Below are positions 18,166 to 27,905 of a DNA stretch of 42,951 bases, one piece after another; the stretch's first letter is position 1, and each line of letters begins with the position of its first letter. Under the pieces are notes generated by a model that was given only the letters and a program-made list of their open reading frames with translations, did no database searches and was not told the origin of the DNA. Both the position numbers and the translations under genes were made by a program. The DNA lies in the NCBI GenBank assembly GCA_016926205.1, contig JAFGPB010000113.1:1-42951 (forward strand). The letters are read 5' to 3'. The stretch comes from Bacteroidales bacterium. GTDB taxonomy: Bacteria; Bacteroidota; Bacteroidia; Bacteroidales; UBA10428.

Positions 18166-19922
18166 AGTACAGGTTTTTTACGGATCCCGTGAACCGGGAA
18201 TCTATCATTGCAGATCATAAAACCACAAGCCGGATGAACAGATATTCACATGACAGGTTACAAATCATTTTCGCGCTGACATTTTGTTTTATGCAGGCTG
18301 ATTTGCTATGTACCGCGAGCGCTCAGGAACTGGATAAGGAAGTGTATGTGATCAGGCCCTATGAACCTGTCATTTCAGATGCCAATAAGATAAGTATACT
18401 TCCTGAAATAGAGGATATTACTACCAGCCCTCCGGAATTCAGCTATAGGATTTCTTCACAACGTATTCCTTCGTCCATTGAACTGAACCGGATTAATCCA
18501 GCCAGAATGGTAGCTGTCTCCCTTCCAAAGATATACAACAGCTGGATTAAGCTTGGCCTCGGTAACTACACTACGCCCCTTGCTGAATTTAACATCAGCA
18601 ACCTGCATTCGAGAAACGGTTCGCTGGGCGCATACCTGTATCACAAATCATCCCACAGCAACCTCAGATTGCCCAACAATGACAGGGTACCAGCCGGCTA
18701 TGCAAGGAACAAAGTCAATTTATACGGCAGAAGGACCTACAGCAAAGCTGTATTGTCAGGCAACCTTCTGCTTGAACACAACAGCTTCCGTTATTACGGA
18801 TACAATACGACCCTGTTTTCAACGGAACCTCTGCCTGACATGAAGCAGGACAGTATTAGGCAGCAAACATGGTTACTGGGTTTTGATGCCGGTATTGCTT
18901 CCTCTTATGCAGGAACCTCATTTTTAAATTATGACATAAAGGCCGGTTTTGATTATTTCTTCGATGAAAACAGCAATTATGAAGCAATCGCAGCAGCTGA
19001 AGCAGGAGTGAACAAATATTTCGGTGAACTGCAGGGCGGAATTGATCTTGGTGTTGATTATTTTCATCTCAGGGGCGAAGGCGATACAGTTTCCAATGCA
19101 ATAGTAAGGGTCAATCCATGGATCAGCAAAAACAGTGAAGACTGGAGGTTCATTTTAGGTTTCCAGGCAGTTGCAGATATTGATGACATTTCCCGATTCT
19201 ATTTTTATCCGGCGGCAAGACTTGAAATCACGGTTGTCAAAAATGTGCTGGTTCCCTTCCTGGGTTTGTCGGGAACGCTCAATGCCGGCAATTATCAGCA
19301 GCTGACCCGGGAGAATCCGTTTGTCAGAACCGGCCTGAGGCTGAAGAACACCAACAACAGCCTGATTGCATACGGCGGGGTAAAGGGAAGTATCAGCAAT
19401 GCGGTGCGGTTCAGATTTGACGTGACTTATTCGGTCAACAAAAACATGCATTTTTTTATAAACGATACTCTGATTCCCCTTCAAAACCAGTTCACTGGAG
19501 AATACGATGATGTTGACATTATTGTTTACCACGGCCAGCTTGCTTTTCAACCTGCCGCATCGCTTGGATTTACAATGGACGGGCATTATTATGACTATCA
19601 CATGATGAATCTCAGAAAACCCTGGCATAAACCTGAGTATGAACTGAACATAAACGTTCTTTACAACATAAAAAACAAGGTCTCTCTCAATGGGGAGATG
19701 ATCCTTCTGGGTACGCGCTGGATAAGGAATGAGTTATGGACTGACGGTATTCAGAAACTCAAACCGCTCGCAGATTTTAACCTTAAAATCAATTACCATC
19801 ATTCCAAAACACTGACTCTCTTTTTTGATCTTTATAATATTTCCAACCGAAGCCACCTGATCTGGAATCAATTCCCGTCCCAGCGGTTTAATTTTCTGGC
19901 CGGATTGTCATTTAAACTGTAA
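18162..19922 (+). CDS. Outer membrane beta-barrel protein (TonB-dependent-receptor-like barrel, no obvious plug)
   Basis: Alternating amphipathic strands; C-terminus ...FPSQRFNFLAGLSFKL, typical of OMPs. An internal start at 18234 (MNRYSHDRLQIIFALTFCF) gives a better signal peptide. Confidence 0.7.
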   Translation: MKYRFFTDPVNRESIIADHKTTSRMNRYSHDRLQIIFALTFCFMQADLLCTASAQELDKEVYVIRPYEPVISDANKISILPEIEDITTSPPEFSYRISSQRIPSSIELNRINPARMVAVSLPKIYNSWIKLGLGNYTTPLAEFNISNLHSRNGSLGAYLYHKSSHSNLRLPNNDRVPAGYARNKVNLYGRRTYSKAVLSGNLLLEHNSFRYYGYNTTLFSTEPLPDMKQDSIRQQTWLLGFDAGIASSYAGTSFLNYDIKAGFDYFFDENSNYEAIAAAEAGVNKYFGELQGGIDLGVDYFHLRGEGDTVSNAIVRVNPWISKNSEDWRFILGFQAVADIDDISRFYFYPAARLEITVVKNVLVPFLGLSGTLNAGNYQQLTRENPFVRTGLRLKNTNNSLIAYGGVKGSISNAVRFRFDVTYSVNKNMHFFINDTLIPLQNQFTGEYDDVDIIVYHGQLAFQPAASLGFTMDGHYYDYHMMNLRKPWHKPEYELNINVLYNIKNKVSLNGEMILLGTRWIRNELWTDGIQKLKPLADFNLKINYHHSKTLTLFFDLYNISNRSHLIWNQFPSQRFNFLAGLSFKL

Positions 19923-19958
19923 ATCAAAGTTGTAAAACCCTTCTGCTGAAGACGGCCC

Positions 19959-20048
19959 CTGTCCCGATGGCACAGCGTATCGGGGAACCTGTCCCGATAG
20001 CAACCCGTATCGGGGAACCTGTCCCGATAGCAAAGCGTATCGGGATCG
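19959..20048 (+). repeat. Three tandem 30 bp repeats, each with inverted arms TCCCGAT...ATCGGGG/A
   Basis: ctgtcccgatggcacagcgtatcggggaac / ctgtcccgatagcaacccgtatcggggaac / ctgtcccgatagcaaagcgtatcgggatcg at 19959, 19989, 20019. Confidence 0.9.
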
Positions 20049-20166
20049 TCAGATCGCAGCGCAAAGTTGTTCGACTTAAAGATTTCAGTCCGCTTCGCTT
20101 CTAAAATCTGAATTTCATGAATAAAAATGGGATTTCAATTTGCAATTATTGTTATATATTATTTTA

Positions 20167-20174
20167 TATATTTG
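20167..20174 (+). promoter_or_regulatory. Bacteroidetes-type -7 box (TATATTTG) upstream of the DUF2795 gene
   Basis: Exact TAnnTTTG match 42 bp upstream of the ATG; possible TTTG at 20139-20142, though the 24 bp spacing is a little long. Confidence 0.5.
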
Positions 20175-20215
20175 CACAATTTTTAAAAAGGATATCCTAA
20201 ATCGTAGTATTCAAT

Positions 20216-20437
20216 ATGTACTGGACACTTGAACTGGCTTCAAAACTCGAAGATGCCCCATGGCCTGCTACAAAAGAAGAATTGATAGATTTTGCCATAA
20301 GATCCGGCGCACCACTCGAAGTTATTGAGAACTTGCAGGAAATTGAAGATGAAGGTGAAATTTATGAAAGCATTGAAGACCTGTGGCCGGACTATCCAAG
20401 CAAGGATGACTTCTTTTTCAATGAAGACGAATATTAA
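20216..20437 (+). CDS. DUF2795 domain protein
   Basis: 73 aa acidic protein MYWTLELASKLEDAPWPATKEELIDFAIRSGAPLEVIENLQEI; matches the small DUF2795 family common in Bacteroidetes. Confidence 0.83.
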   Translation: MYWTLELASKLEDAPWPATKEELIDFAIRSGAPLEVIENLQEIEDEGEIYESIEDLWPDYPSKDDFFFNEDEY

Positions 20438-21969
20438 CGAAAAACATCCTCTTTTTTACCTGGGCGGATGGATTCATGCCATGAAAAATCATCCAGGATC
20501 AACTCCTCCTCAGGTGCCAGCTCAAGTGGATACAGCGTCGCAACCGGGTTGGTAAAAAATGTAATCGCATCAATGGTGTTGTCCCTGAACCATACGGTCA
20601 GATCAGAACTTTCCGCAACATTGACACCGATGATTTCTTCCTGGTCCTTTGCATAATATACAGTCTGTCCGTTCCCGACGGTCTCAATCTTATACAGATC
20701 ATTGTCCCGGAAAAAACATGTCATGTTTCGGCCCTTTATCTGGTTGAATTTCGTGGAGTCTTCCCGGTTGATTATAAAAGCAACCTGATCCATGTACAAC
20801 TGGTCCACCTGTTGGTTTTTCGTTCGTATTTCAATATATTCTGCCGAAAGCTGATTCTCTCCCGACCACAATACAGGTTCATCATAAAGTCTGAGTACTG
20901 AATCGGAAGTGCTGTAATATAGCGAGTCACATTTACCCTGAAGGTTTGACTTGTACAGTCTCACGTGATGATAGGCTTTAAACTGACGAAATCCTCCGGT
21001 ATCCGGAATTGCCCGCAATGTATCGGCATGGACGTAGATCGAATCCTCATCCGTAATGTAAATAAACAACGCACTGTCCGTTAGCAAAGACCGGTCTTCC
21101 TGCTGATTGAAGGAAGCACGATCACCTCTCAGGATAACGTTCTGCTCTTCATCAAACAGGTCTATATTGGAATAGGCCTCACCGTATCCCGTTTCCCTTT
21201 CATAATACATACTGTCGGCCGTGACCTGCTGGCTTTGGTTTTGAACGAATGCTTTGTCTTTCAGCATGGAGGTATTTGTCTCCGTGTTGTACCATCCGTT
21301 TTCGCAATAAATATAACCACTGTCGCTTAAAATCTCCGTCGGACCCAGAAAATAGGCAATGCCTGTGCGTATATGATAACTCAGTGTATCCGAATACATC
21401 GTATAATCCGGATTGATCAGCGTCACAGAATCCCTGAAAAAATAAGTTTCATTATTGGCGTTATAGGAGCCGAGCCTGCTTCTGAGCTTATTCTCTCCGC
21501 TTTCAATATCAGCATAATGGGTGTAGTATCCGATGTTTTTGCCAAGATCATATTCGACGCGTGACGAATACAATACTGTGTTTTGCCCTTCCATCTTCAC
21601 ATTCTGCCATATCTGAGCAATTCTGGTATTTCCGTCATAATGCATGTACTCACCGTATACGTGCACCGTATCGCTCTTGTTGATGTGAATGTTGTGATAA
21701 GCATCCAGGGAATTGGTCTTTGAGTAATAATACGCGCTGTCACAAAACATTACAACATCTTCATGATCGAACCTCACATTGCCGATCAGACGATAGGCAC
21801 CCTGTCCGATGTTGACATCATAATTTACGGAATCAGCCTGCCATTCGATCTGTTTTCTGTCCTGGCCAGCAGCAGATGCGGCAATGTTCAGGATGATCAG
21901 GAATATCAATGAAAGCTTGCGAGCCAATCCTGGTTGATCTTTAATAAGATAATATATTCTGTCAGTCAC
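20434..21969 (-). CDS. OstA/LptA-like LPS-transport protein
   Basis: 511 aa; signal peptide; repeated beta segments such as GNVRFDHEDVVMFCDSAYYYSKTNSLDAYHNIHINKSDTVHVYGEYMHYDG, OstA-like fold. Confidence 0.82.
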   Translation of the reverse strand: MTDRIYYLIKDQPGLARKLSLIFLIILNIAASAAGQDRKQIEWQADSVNYDVNIGQGAYRLIGNVRFDHEDVVMFCDSAYYYSKTNSLDAYHNIHINKSDTVHVYGEYMHYDGNTRIAQIWQNVKMEGQNTVLYSSRVEYDLGKNIGYYTHYADIESGENKLRSRLGSYNANNETYFFRDSVTLINPDYTMYSDTLSYHIRTGIAYFLGPTEILSDSGYIYCENGWYNTETNTSMLKDKAFVQNQSQQVTADSMYYERETGYGEAYSNIDLFDEEQNVILRGDRASFNQQEDRSLLTDSALFIYITDEDSIYVHADTLRAIPDTGGFRQFKAYHHVRLYKSNLQGKCDSLYYSTSDSVLRLYDEPVLWSGENQLSAEYIEIRTKNQQVDQLYMDQVAFIINREDSTKFNQIKGRNMTCFFRDNDLYKIETVGNGQTVYYAKDQEEIIGVNVAESSDLTVWFRDNTIDAITFFTNPVATLYPLELAPEEELILDDFSWHESIRPGKKEDVFR

Positions 21970-23326
21970 GCCTCGCCATTCCGGTATGAGGCCATCCGTT
22001 CAGATTCATTGTACACGAATTGTACCTGTCTGAAATTCTGATGTATGTCGATCCTATCTTTTCTTCTACCCACTGGTTCACGATCTCAGACTCCTTCCTC
22101 TCAAGGGCTTTTTCCTTAAAAATGTTAAAATCATCTTTCAGATTTGCCACATGGGGTTTCGTGCGATTTTTCAGCCAAATGACCCTGAAGACTGTTTTTC
22201 CTTTCTGATCCGTTGTTTCATAAGTTCTGGATATTTCTCCCACTTCAAGATTGCTGATGATGTCATATTCAACAGGCCCGAATTCGTCCATACGCCAGCG
22301 TGAACCGCCCCTGATCTGGTTTACCATCTGACCACCGTTGACCTTGCTTTCTTCATCCTCACTGTGCAAACGTGCAGCCTCATCAAATGCGATCGAATCC
22401 TGCCGGACCAGCCGGACCAGACTGTCAAGTTTCGAAATGGCCTGATTTTTCTCGTCAGCAGAGACATTCGGTTTCATAAGTATATGCCTGGTCTGAATCC
22501 GGTCATCTGTCTTGTCAATACACTGGATCAGATGGTATCCGAATGAAGATTCCACAATTTTGGATATGGCACCGGGTTTCAGTGCAAAAGCTGCTTTGGC
22601 GTAATTCGCATCCAGTTCTGATCTTGAGAACCATCCGATTTCACCACCCCTTGTTGCGGATGCCTGATCCTCGGAATAAAGGACTGCCATCGTAACAAAG
22701 CTTTCTCCGTTGAGTATCCTTTCCCGGATCTCAAGCAATTTTTCGCGCACCTCAAAAATCGCCTCATCGGTTGACTTCGGATAAATGGCGATCAGATTGT
22801 ACTCAACCTCAGCATCGACATACGGGAGACTGTCCTCCGGCAGATCTCTGTAATATGAACGCACCTCCGAGGGAGTTATGGATATGTTCTGTATGATCTG
22901 GTTTCTCATTCCGTTTACGAGCATCTGATCCCTGATGTCATTCCTCAGTTCATCCTTGATCTCAATGATTGACTTTCCGTAATAGGCTTCCAGCTTTTGT
23001 TCCGAACCAAACTGGTTTACAAAATACCGCATTCTTTGTTCCATTTCAAGCTCGACCTGGCTGTCTGTCACGGGAATACTGTCAATTTCGGCATAATGGA
23101 CCATCATTTTCTGGATCATCAGATCTTCAAGAATTTCACACCGGGTATTTTCATTTGTGGTTTCCCCCTGTGCTTTAAGCTGCAGGAAGGTTTGTTCAAT
23201 GTCCGAATAAAGAACTTTTTTATCTCCGATTACAGCCACGACTTCATCAACAACGATCCGCTGTGCCAGCAGACCGGCAACATGAAACATCAGGCTCATC
23301 AATAATATGGTTGTCTTGTACTTCAT
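21962..23326 (-). CDS. SurA-like periplasmic peptidylprolyl isomerase
   Basis: Signal peptide; VVDEVVAVIGDKKVLYSDIEQTFLQLKAQG; parvulin segments (YSEDQASATRGGEIGWFSRSELDANYAKAAFALKPGAISKIVESSFGYHLIQ); start reassigned to MKYKTTILL. Confidence 0.88.
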   Translation of the reverse strand: MKYKTTILLMSLMFHVAGLLAQRIVVDEVVAVIGDKKVLYSDIEQTFLQLKAQGETTNENTRCEILEDLMIQKMMVHYAEIDSIPVTDSQVELEMEQRMRYFVNQFGSEQKLEAYYGKSIIEIKDELRNDIRDQMLVNGMRNQIIQNISITPSEVRSYYRDLPEDSLPYVDAEVEYNLIAIYPKSTDEAIFEVREKLLEIRERILNGESFVTMAVLYSEDQASATRGGEIGWFSRSELDANYAKAAFALKPGAISKIVESSFGYHLIQCIDKTDDRIQTRHILMKPNVSADEKNQAISKLDSLVRLVRQDSIAFDEAARLHSEDEESKVNGGQMVNQIRGGSRWRMDEFGPVEYDIISNLEVGEISRTYETTDQKGKTVFRVIWLKNRTKPHVANLKDDFNIFKEKALERKESEIVNQWVEEKIGSTYIRISDRYNSCTMNLNGWPHTGMARRD

Positions 23327-23333
23327 ACTGCTG

Positions 23334-24188
23334 TTAATAAATTGTGAAATAACCCCGGTTCTGCCCGTCACTGTATATGCTTGACTCAAGTTCATTGACA
23401 ATCTGTATTTTACGCTTGTTTAACAGAATGCTTCTGATGTCTTCCGTAACCATATCAATCGGTGAAACTTCTCCTGCAATGGCATAATCCCTTATGGTGA
23501 GAAAATAATAATAGGTTGAATCGCGCATTTCAATCAGCCGTCTGGACCTTACCGTGGATTCAGGATTGTACAGCCTTCCCGGCAACAACTCCAAAACCTC
23601 CGACAGGTTCACCCACATTTCTTCAAAATGATCATATCGTTCTGCGTACTGAACACAATAGCTTTCAATATCAGCGACATTTCCGTCATCCTCAGAACTG
23701 CACCACTGCCGCAGTCTGTATATTTCAGGTGCGGTTTCAGGTACCTGAATGAAAGATCCTTTCAGAACAGTTTCACTGAGCATGAAATTTGACGGATTCT
23801 CATTCAGATATTGAAGAATTTCCCGATCGGTGATCACGGTATCCAGGTTCTGGCGTATATAACTTTGCTTATAACTGTAAATAAGCAATGAAGTGCGGTA
23901 AGCATCGATCTGCTGCTCCACATCCTTTTCTTCATCGGTGAGGTTGAGTTCAGCCTTGTTCAGGATCAGCTGGCTTCTCACCCATTTGTCAATGTGGTCC
24001 CGCACGACCGCAATGCTGTCAGCGGCAGGAAGTCCCGCCGGTGTCACACCTTTCAGGTCGTCAAGGTACAGGTACCTGTCAAAAACACGGGCAACCGGTA
24101 TATTTTTATCGTTTCCCGAATTTTTAGCACATTCTGCTGTGATCATCAGGAAGGCTATGAAGCATGAATATTTCAGTAATCTGATCAT
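23334..24188 (-). CDS. SurA-N-like lipoprotein chaperone without a recognisable rotamase domain
   Basis: 284 aa; Cys at the end of the N-terminal hydrophobic stretch (FLMITAECAK); helical SurA/PpiC-like N domain; located between two PPIase genes. Confidence 0.6.
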   Translation of the reverse strand: MIRLLKYSCFIAFLMITAECAKNSGNDKNIPVARVFDRYLYLDDLKGVTPAGLPAADSIAVVRDHIDKWVRSQLILNKAELNLTDEEKDVEQQIDAYRTSLLIYSYKQSYIRQNLDTVITDREILQYLNENPSNFMLSETVLKGSFIQVPETAPEIYRLRQWCSSEDDGNVADIESYCVQYAERYDHFEEMWVNLSEVLELLPGRLYNPESTVRSRRLIEMRDSTYYYFLTIRDYAIAGEVSPIDMVTEDIRSILLNKRKIQIVNELESSIYSDGQNRGYFTIY

Positions 24189-24296
24189 GGTTCAGTTTGT
24201 ATTTCCATATCCGGATAAATATATAAAATTATTCTGAATTCCTTTGCATGCAGCATTCTGTTGAAATTCAGAACCTCTCAGGGGATGACCGGTCAC

Positions 24297-26252
24297 TTAC
24301 TGCATTTTTTTTATTGCTTCCGCATTGACAACCACCGGGTATTTTTTACGCAGTTCAGCCACCCACTTCATTTCCAGATCATCCTGATAAGCAGCAACAA
24401 TCATGCCTCGTATTTCCTGAAAAGTTTTGGGTTTCGGAGGCAACACATTATTGATTACAATGATCTGAATATCATGATCCTGCAGAATTTCCCGCACCGC
24501 TCCTTTTCTCCACTTCATCTGGTCTATTGCAGGATCCATGCCACGTTCAAATGTTGCATCTTCAATGACCACACAATCTGATGAATCTTCTGCACATATC
24601 CGTTTCAGCAGTTCATCGGCCGACCAGTTCCTTGAAAATCTCCGTTTTGCATACTTCCGGATCCTGTTGAGGTAAGATGCATCATCTGTCGTATATATCG
24701 AGACATCTGCCCGCTCCTCCCACATGTAAGAAGATTTGTTCTCCTCATAAAATTTCATCAGTCCGGCCGAGTCCTGTGCCGCACGCTGCCAGATGAGATC
24801 ATTTGATATGTTGAACAGCAGGATCCCGTCGTGATATTCCCTTACCAGATCCCTGAATTCAGGATGATCCTCCTCCAGTCTGCTGTTCTTATATTCAAAC
24901 AGTTTGTCACGGATCAGCTCACCGCTCTTTCTGTCAAGGATCTCGCTCAAAGATTCATTGCCAGGATCGTACTGAGATCCGGCAATAAAAACCGCCAGAT
25001 CTTCCTGCAGGAATTCTTTTCCGCCGATCTCAAAAACAGGTTCAATAAGATTGCCTGCCACAGCCGGGTCCCATTGACCGGTGTATATCGCACTGTCAAA
25101 AACCTCAAGCAAAGATCCGATGTTTTGTGCATAAAGCTTAAAACCTGACTGTTCTTTCATTTTGCTAACAGCCGACCGTTCTGCGATTGCCTTGCGCATT
25201 TCATCCGCGAGAACCTGTTCTTTTAACCTCACTTTCATATCCTCAAAAGAACCGGGCGGACGTTTGCCAAGAAGCTGAAAAATATGCCATCCGTAAATTG
25301 AGCGCAGGGGTTGCGTAAAACTTGCACTGTCGCGGAGCTTGTACACCTGCTCTTCAATATCCGGAGGGAGTTCGCCGGACCTGATCCACCTCATCCGGCC
25401 ACTGTTCCCTGAGGATTCCGTATCCTCCGAATACAACCTGGCTGTTTCACCAAAATCCTGACCCTTCCGGATCATGTCATAATACATGAAGATCTTTTCT
25501 TCAGCCTGTTTGGCCTCCACTTCATCCAAATCCATTCCGGCACGGACCATGATGTGGGACAGCAGGATCTCTCCCGGTGATCTTCTGGTTTCATTCACCC
25601 GAACAAGATGATAGCCGTAGGATGTTCTTACAGGCAGGGACACATCCCCTGGTGCAGTTCTATATGCTGCTTCCTCAAGGGGAAATATCAATGCAAAAGC
25701 GGAAATCCATCCCAGATTGCCCTGATTGATCCTGACTGAAGGATCTTCTGAGGTTTCTAAGGCAACTTTTTCAAAAGCCTCACCGTTCATGATCCGCCCG
25801 CGTGCATCTGTGATTTTTTTGTATATCCGGAGGGTGTCATCAGGTGAAGGATGTTCCGGAAAAGCCAAATAGATATGACTGACATTGACTTCATTCACCG
25901 TCCTTTCATAGGCTTCCCTGACCAGACGGTCAATCGCGTCCTGATCCTGAAGGTAAGGAACGGCAAGCTGTTCCCTGTATCCTGCAAGTTCATCGGTAAA
26001 TGACCGTTGCTCATCATAACCCAGCCGTTCTGCTTCCAGCACCTTGAGCCTGAAATTGATATACATGTCAAGATACTCTTCCGCCGGAATGTCTTCATAA
26101 CCCGGCACTCCTTTGTTTTTGCCGTAAACCCTTTTAAACTCGTCGAGGAAAACGGGTATCCCGTCAATCATGAACAGGACCTCATCCTGAGCGACGGTCG
26201 GCGTGTGACCAATTATAAGTATCAATATGACAGCGATCAGGAACTTCTGCAT
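24297..26252 (-). CDS. PpiC/SurA-like peptidylprolyl isomerase with two parvulin-type domains
   Basis: Signal peptide MQKFLIAVILILIIGHTPTVAQ; two rotamase segments (NVSHIYLAFPE...LGWISAFALIFPLEEAAYRTAPGDVSLPVRTSYGYHLVRV and LLSHIMVRAG...GRMRWIRSGELPPDIEEQVY...YGWHIFQL). Confidence 0.88.
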   Translation of the reverse strand: MQKFLIAVILILIIGHTPTVAQDEVLFMIDGIPVFLDEFKRVYGKNKGVPGYEDIPAEEYLDMYINFRLKVLEAERLGYDEQRSFTDELAGYREQLAVPYLQDQDAIDRLVREAYERTVNEVNVSHIYLAFPEHPSPDDTLRIYKKITDARGRIMNGEAFEKVALETSEDPSVRINQGNLGWISAFALIFPLEEAAYRTAPGDVSLPVRTSYGYHLVRVNETRRSPGEILLSHIMVRAGMDLDEVEAKQAEEKIFMYYDMIRKGQDFGETARLYSEDTESSGNSGRMRWIRSGELPPDIEEQVYKLRDSASFTQPLRSIYGWHIFQLLGKRPPGSFEDMKVRLKEQVLADEMRKAIAERSAVSKMKEQSGFKLYAQNIGSLLEVFDSAIYTGQWDPAVAGNLIEPVFEIGGKEFLQEDLAVFIAGSQYDPGNESLSEILDRKSGELIRDKLFEYKNSRLEEDHPEFRDLVREYHDGILLFNISNDLIWQRAAQDSAGLMKFYEENKSSYMWEERADVSIYTTDDASYLNRIRKYAKRRFSRNWSADELLKRICAEDSSDCVVIEDATFERGMDPAIDQMKWRKGAVREILQDHDIQIIVINNVLPPKPKTFQEIRGMIVAAYQDDLEMKWVAELRKKYPVVVNAEAIKKMQ

Positions 26253-26292
26253 AGAAAACACTGAAATGTTTGTATACGATGGATGAAGGGTG

Positions 26293-27762
26293 TTATCGGC
26301 TGTAGTTCGGAGCTTCCCTGGTAATGGTAACATCGTGGGGATGGCTCTCGATGATCCCTGATTTTGTGATACGTACGAACCTGGCATACTTCAGTGCCTC
26401 AATATCAGCCGCACCGCAATAGCCCATTCCGGCCCTCAGTCCCCCGGTCAGCTGATACATTACCTCTGACAAAGAACCTTTAAAGGGAACCTGAGCGACT
26501 ATGCCTTCCGGAACAAGTTTCTTGATTTCCTCATCAGGATCCTGAAAATACCGGTCTCCCGAACCCTTCTGCATCGCCTCAATGGAGCCCATACCTCTGT
26601 AAGATTTGTATTTCCGGCCGTTATAAATAATGGTTTCACCCGGAGATTCTTCCACGCCCGCGAACAATGACCCGGCCATAACCGAGCTTGCCCCGGCGGC
26701 AATGGCTTTCACAATGTCACCCGAATAGCGGATACCCCCATCGGCAATTACAGGAACACCTGTTCCCCTTAGTGCTTCTGCCACCTCTGATATGGCCGTC
26801 AGCTGCGGAACACCCACACCTGCAATAACACGTGTAGTGCAGATCGAACCCGGACCGATCCCCACCTTGACGCCGTCGGCTCCTGCTTTCACCAGATCCA
26901 GTGCTGCCTCACGTGTAGCGATGTTACCAACGATGATTTCCAGGTCAGGATATTTCTTCTTTGCCTGCTTGAGTGTTTCGATGACAACTGCAGAGTGTCC
27001 GTGGGCCGTATCAATGAATACGGCATCCACATCCGATTTAACGAGTGCTTCAATCCGGGAAAAGGTATCATGGTAAGTACCGATCGCTGCAGCCACCCGC
27101 AAACGGCCCATTCCGTCCTTGCATGCATTCGGCCGGTCTTTTGCCTTGGTGATGTCCTTATAGGTGATAAGTCCGATCAAGCGGTTGTGATCATCAACAA
27201 CGGGCAGTTTTTCTATTTTATAATTCTGAAGAATGTCGGCAGCTTTTTCGAGATCCGTCTCCTGACTCGTCGTGATGATATTCTCCCTGGTCATCACCTC
27301 ACTTACCGGTTTGGACATTTCCTGCTCAAACCTGAGGTCGCGGTTGGTGACGATCCCGACAAGACCGTGATTGTTGTTGACCACCGGTATGCCTCCGATC
27401 TTGTATTCATGCATCAGGTTGAGCGCATCACCGACCGTGGCTTCCGGCTGAATCGTTATGGGATCATAGATCATTCCGTTCTCGGCCCTCTTCACGGTTT
27501 TTACATGTTTGGCCTGGTCCTCGACCGACATGTTCTTATGAATCACACCCATACCGCCCTCCCGTGCAATGGCAATAGCCAGTGTCGCTTCCGTCACCGT
27601 ATCCATTGCCGCTGATATAATGGGAGTATTCAGGATGATGTTCCTGGTCAGATGAGACTTTATGTCAACATTTCTGGGATGTACATTGGAGTAGCCCGGC
27701 ACAAGTAATACATCATCAAATGTCAGGGCTTCGGAAACGATTTTATCTGACAGAATTGCCAT
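26293..27762 (-). CDS. guaB: Inosine-5'-monophosphate dehydrogenase
   Basis: [35 protein letters not shown] pair, [34 protein letters not shown]; start reassigned to MAILSDK. Confidence 0.98.
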   Translation of the reverse strand: MAILSDKIVSEALTFDDVLLVPGYSNVHPRNVDIKSHLTRNIILNTPIISAAMDTVTEATLAIAIAREGGMGVIHKNMSVEDQAKHVKTVKRAENGMIYDPITIQPEATVGDALNLMHEYKIGGIPVVNNNHGLVGIVTNRDLRFEQEMSKPVSEVMTRENIITTSQETDLEKAADILQNYKIEKLPVVDDHNRLIGLITYKDITKAKDRPNACKDGMGRLRVAAAIGTYHDTFSRIEALVKSDVDAVFIDTAHGHSAVVIETLKQAKKKYPDLEIIVGNIATREAALDLVKAGADGVKVGIGPGSICTTRVIAGVGVPQLTAISEVAEALRGTGVPVIADGGIRYSGDIVKAIAAGASSVMAGSLFAGVEESPGETIIYNGRKYKSYRGMGSIEAMQKGSGDRYFQDPDEEIKKLVPEGIVAQVPFKGSLSEVMYQLTGGLRAGMGYCGAADIEALKYARFVRITKSGIIESHPHDVTITREAPNYSR

Positions 27763-27791
27763 GATTTTGCCTGTGTTTGTTATAAATTGTG

Positions 27792-27799
27792 CAAAATTA
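27792..27799 (-). promoter_or_regulatory. Bacteroidetes-type -7 box (TAATTTTG) upstream of guaB
   Basis: Minus-strand reading TAATTTTGCACAA about 30 bp upstream of the reassigned guaB ATG. Confidence 0.5.
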
Positions 27800-27905
27800 C
27801 AAAAAAACACCCAGAATTTTTTCGAAAATATTAATAATGCAATATTCGGATGGTTTTGCAATTTTATCATAACTTTCAGGACCGTTGAAGCCTTCATAAG
27901 TCAGT

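Noticed and set aside
19959-20048. 30 bp repeats considered as a CRISPR array
   Set aside because: Units are directly abutting with no unique spacers; only the hairpin loops vary
26995-27615. 206 aa plus-strand ORF antisense to guaB
   Set aside because: Lies inside a strongly supported guaB gene, with no recognisable domain; shadow ORF
27763-27897. N-terminal 45 aa extension of the guaB ORF
   Set aside because: Contains the likely promoter (-7 box at 27792-27799) and is not IMPDH-like; real start at 27762
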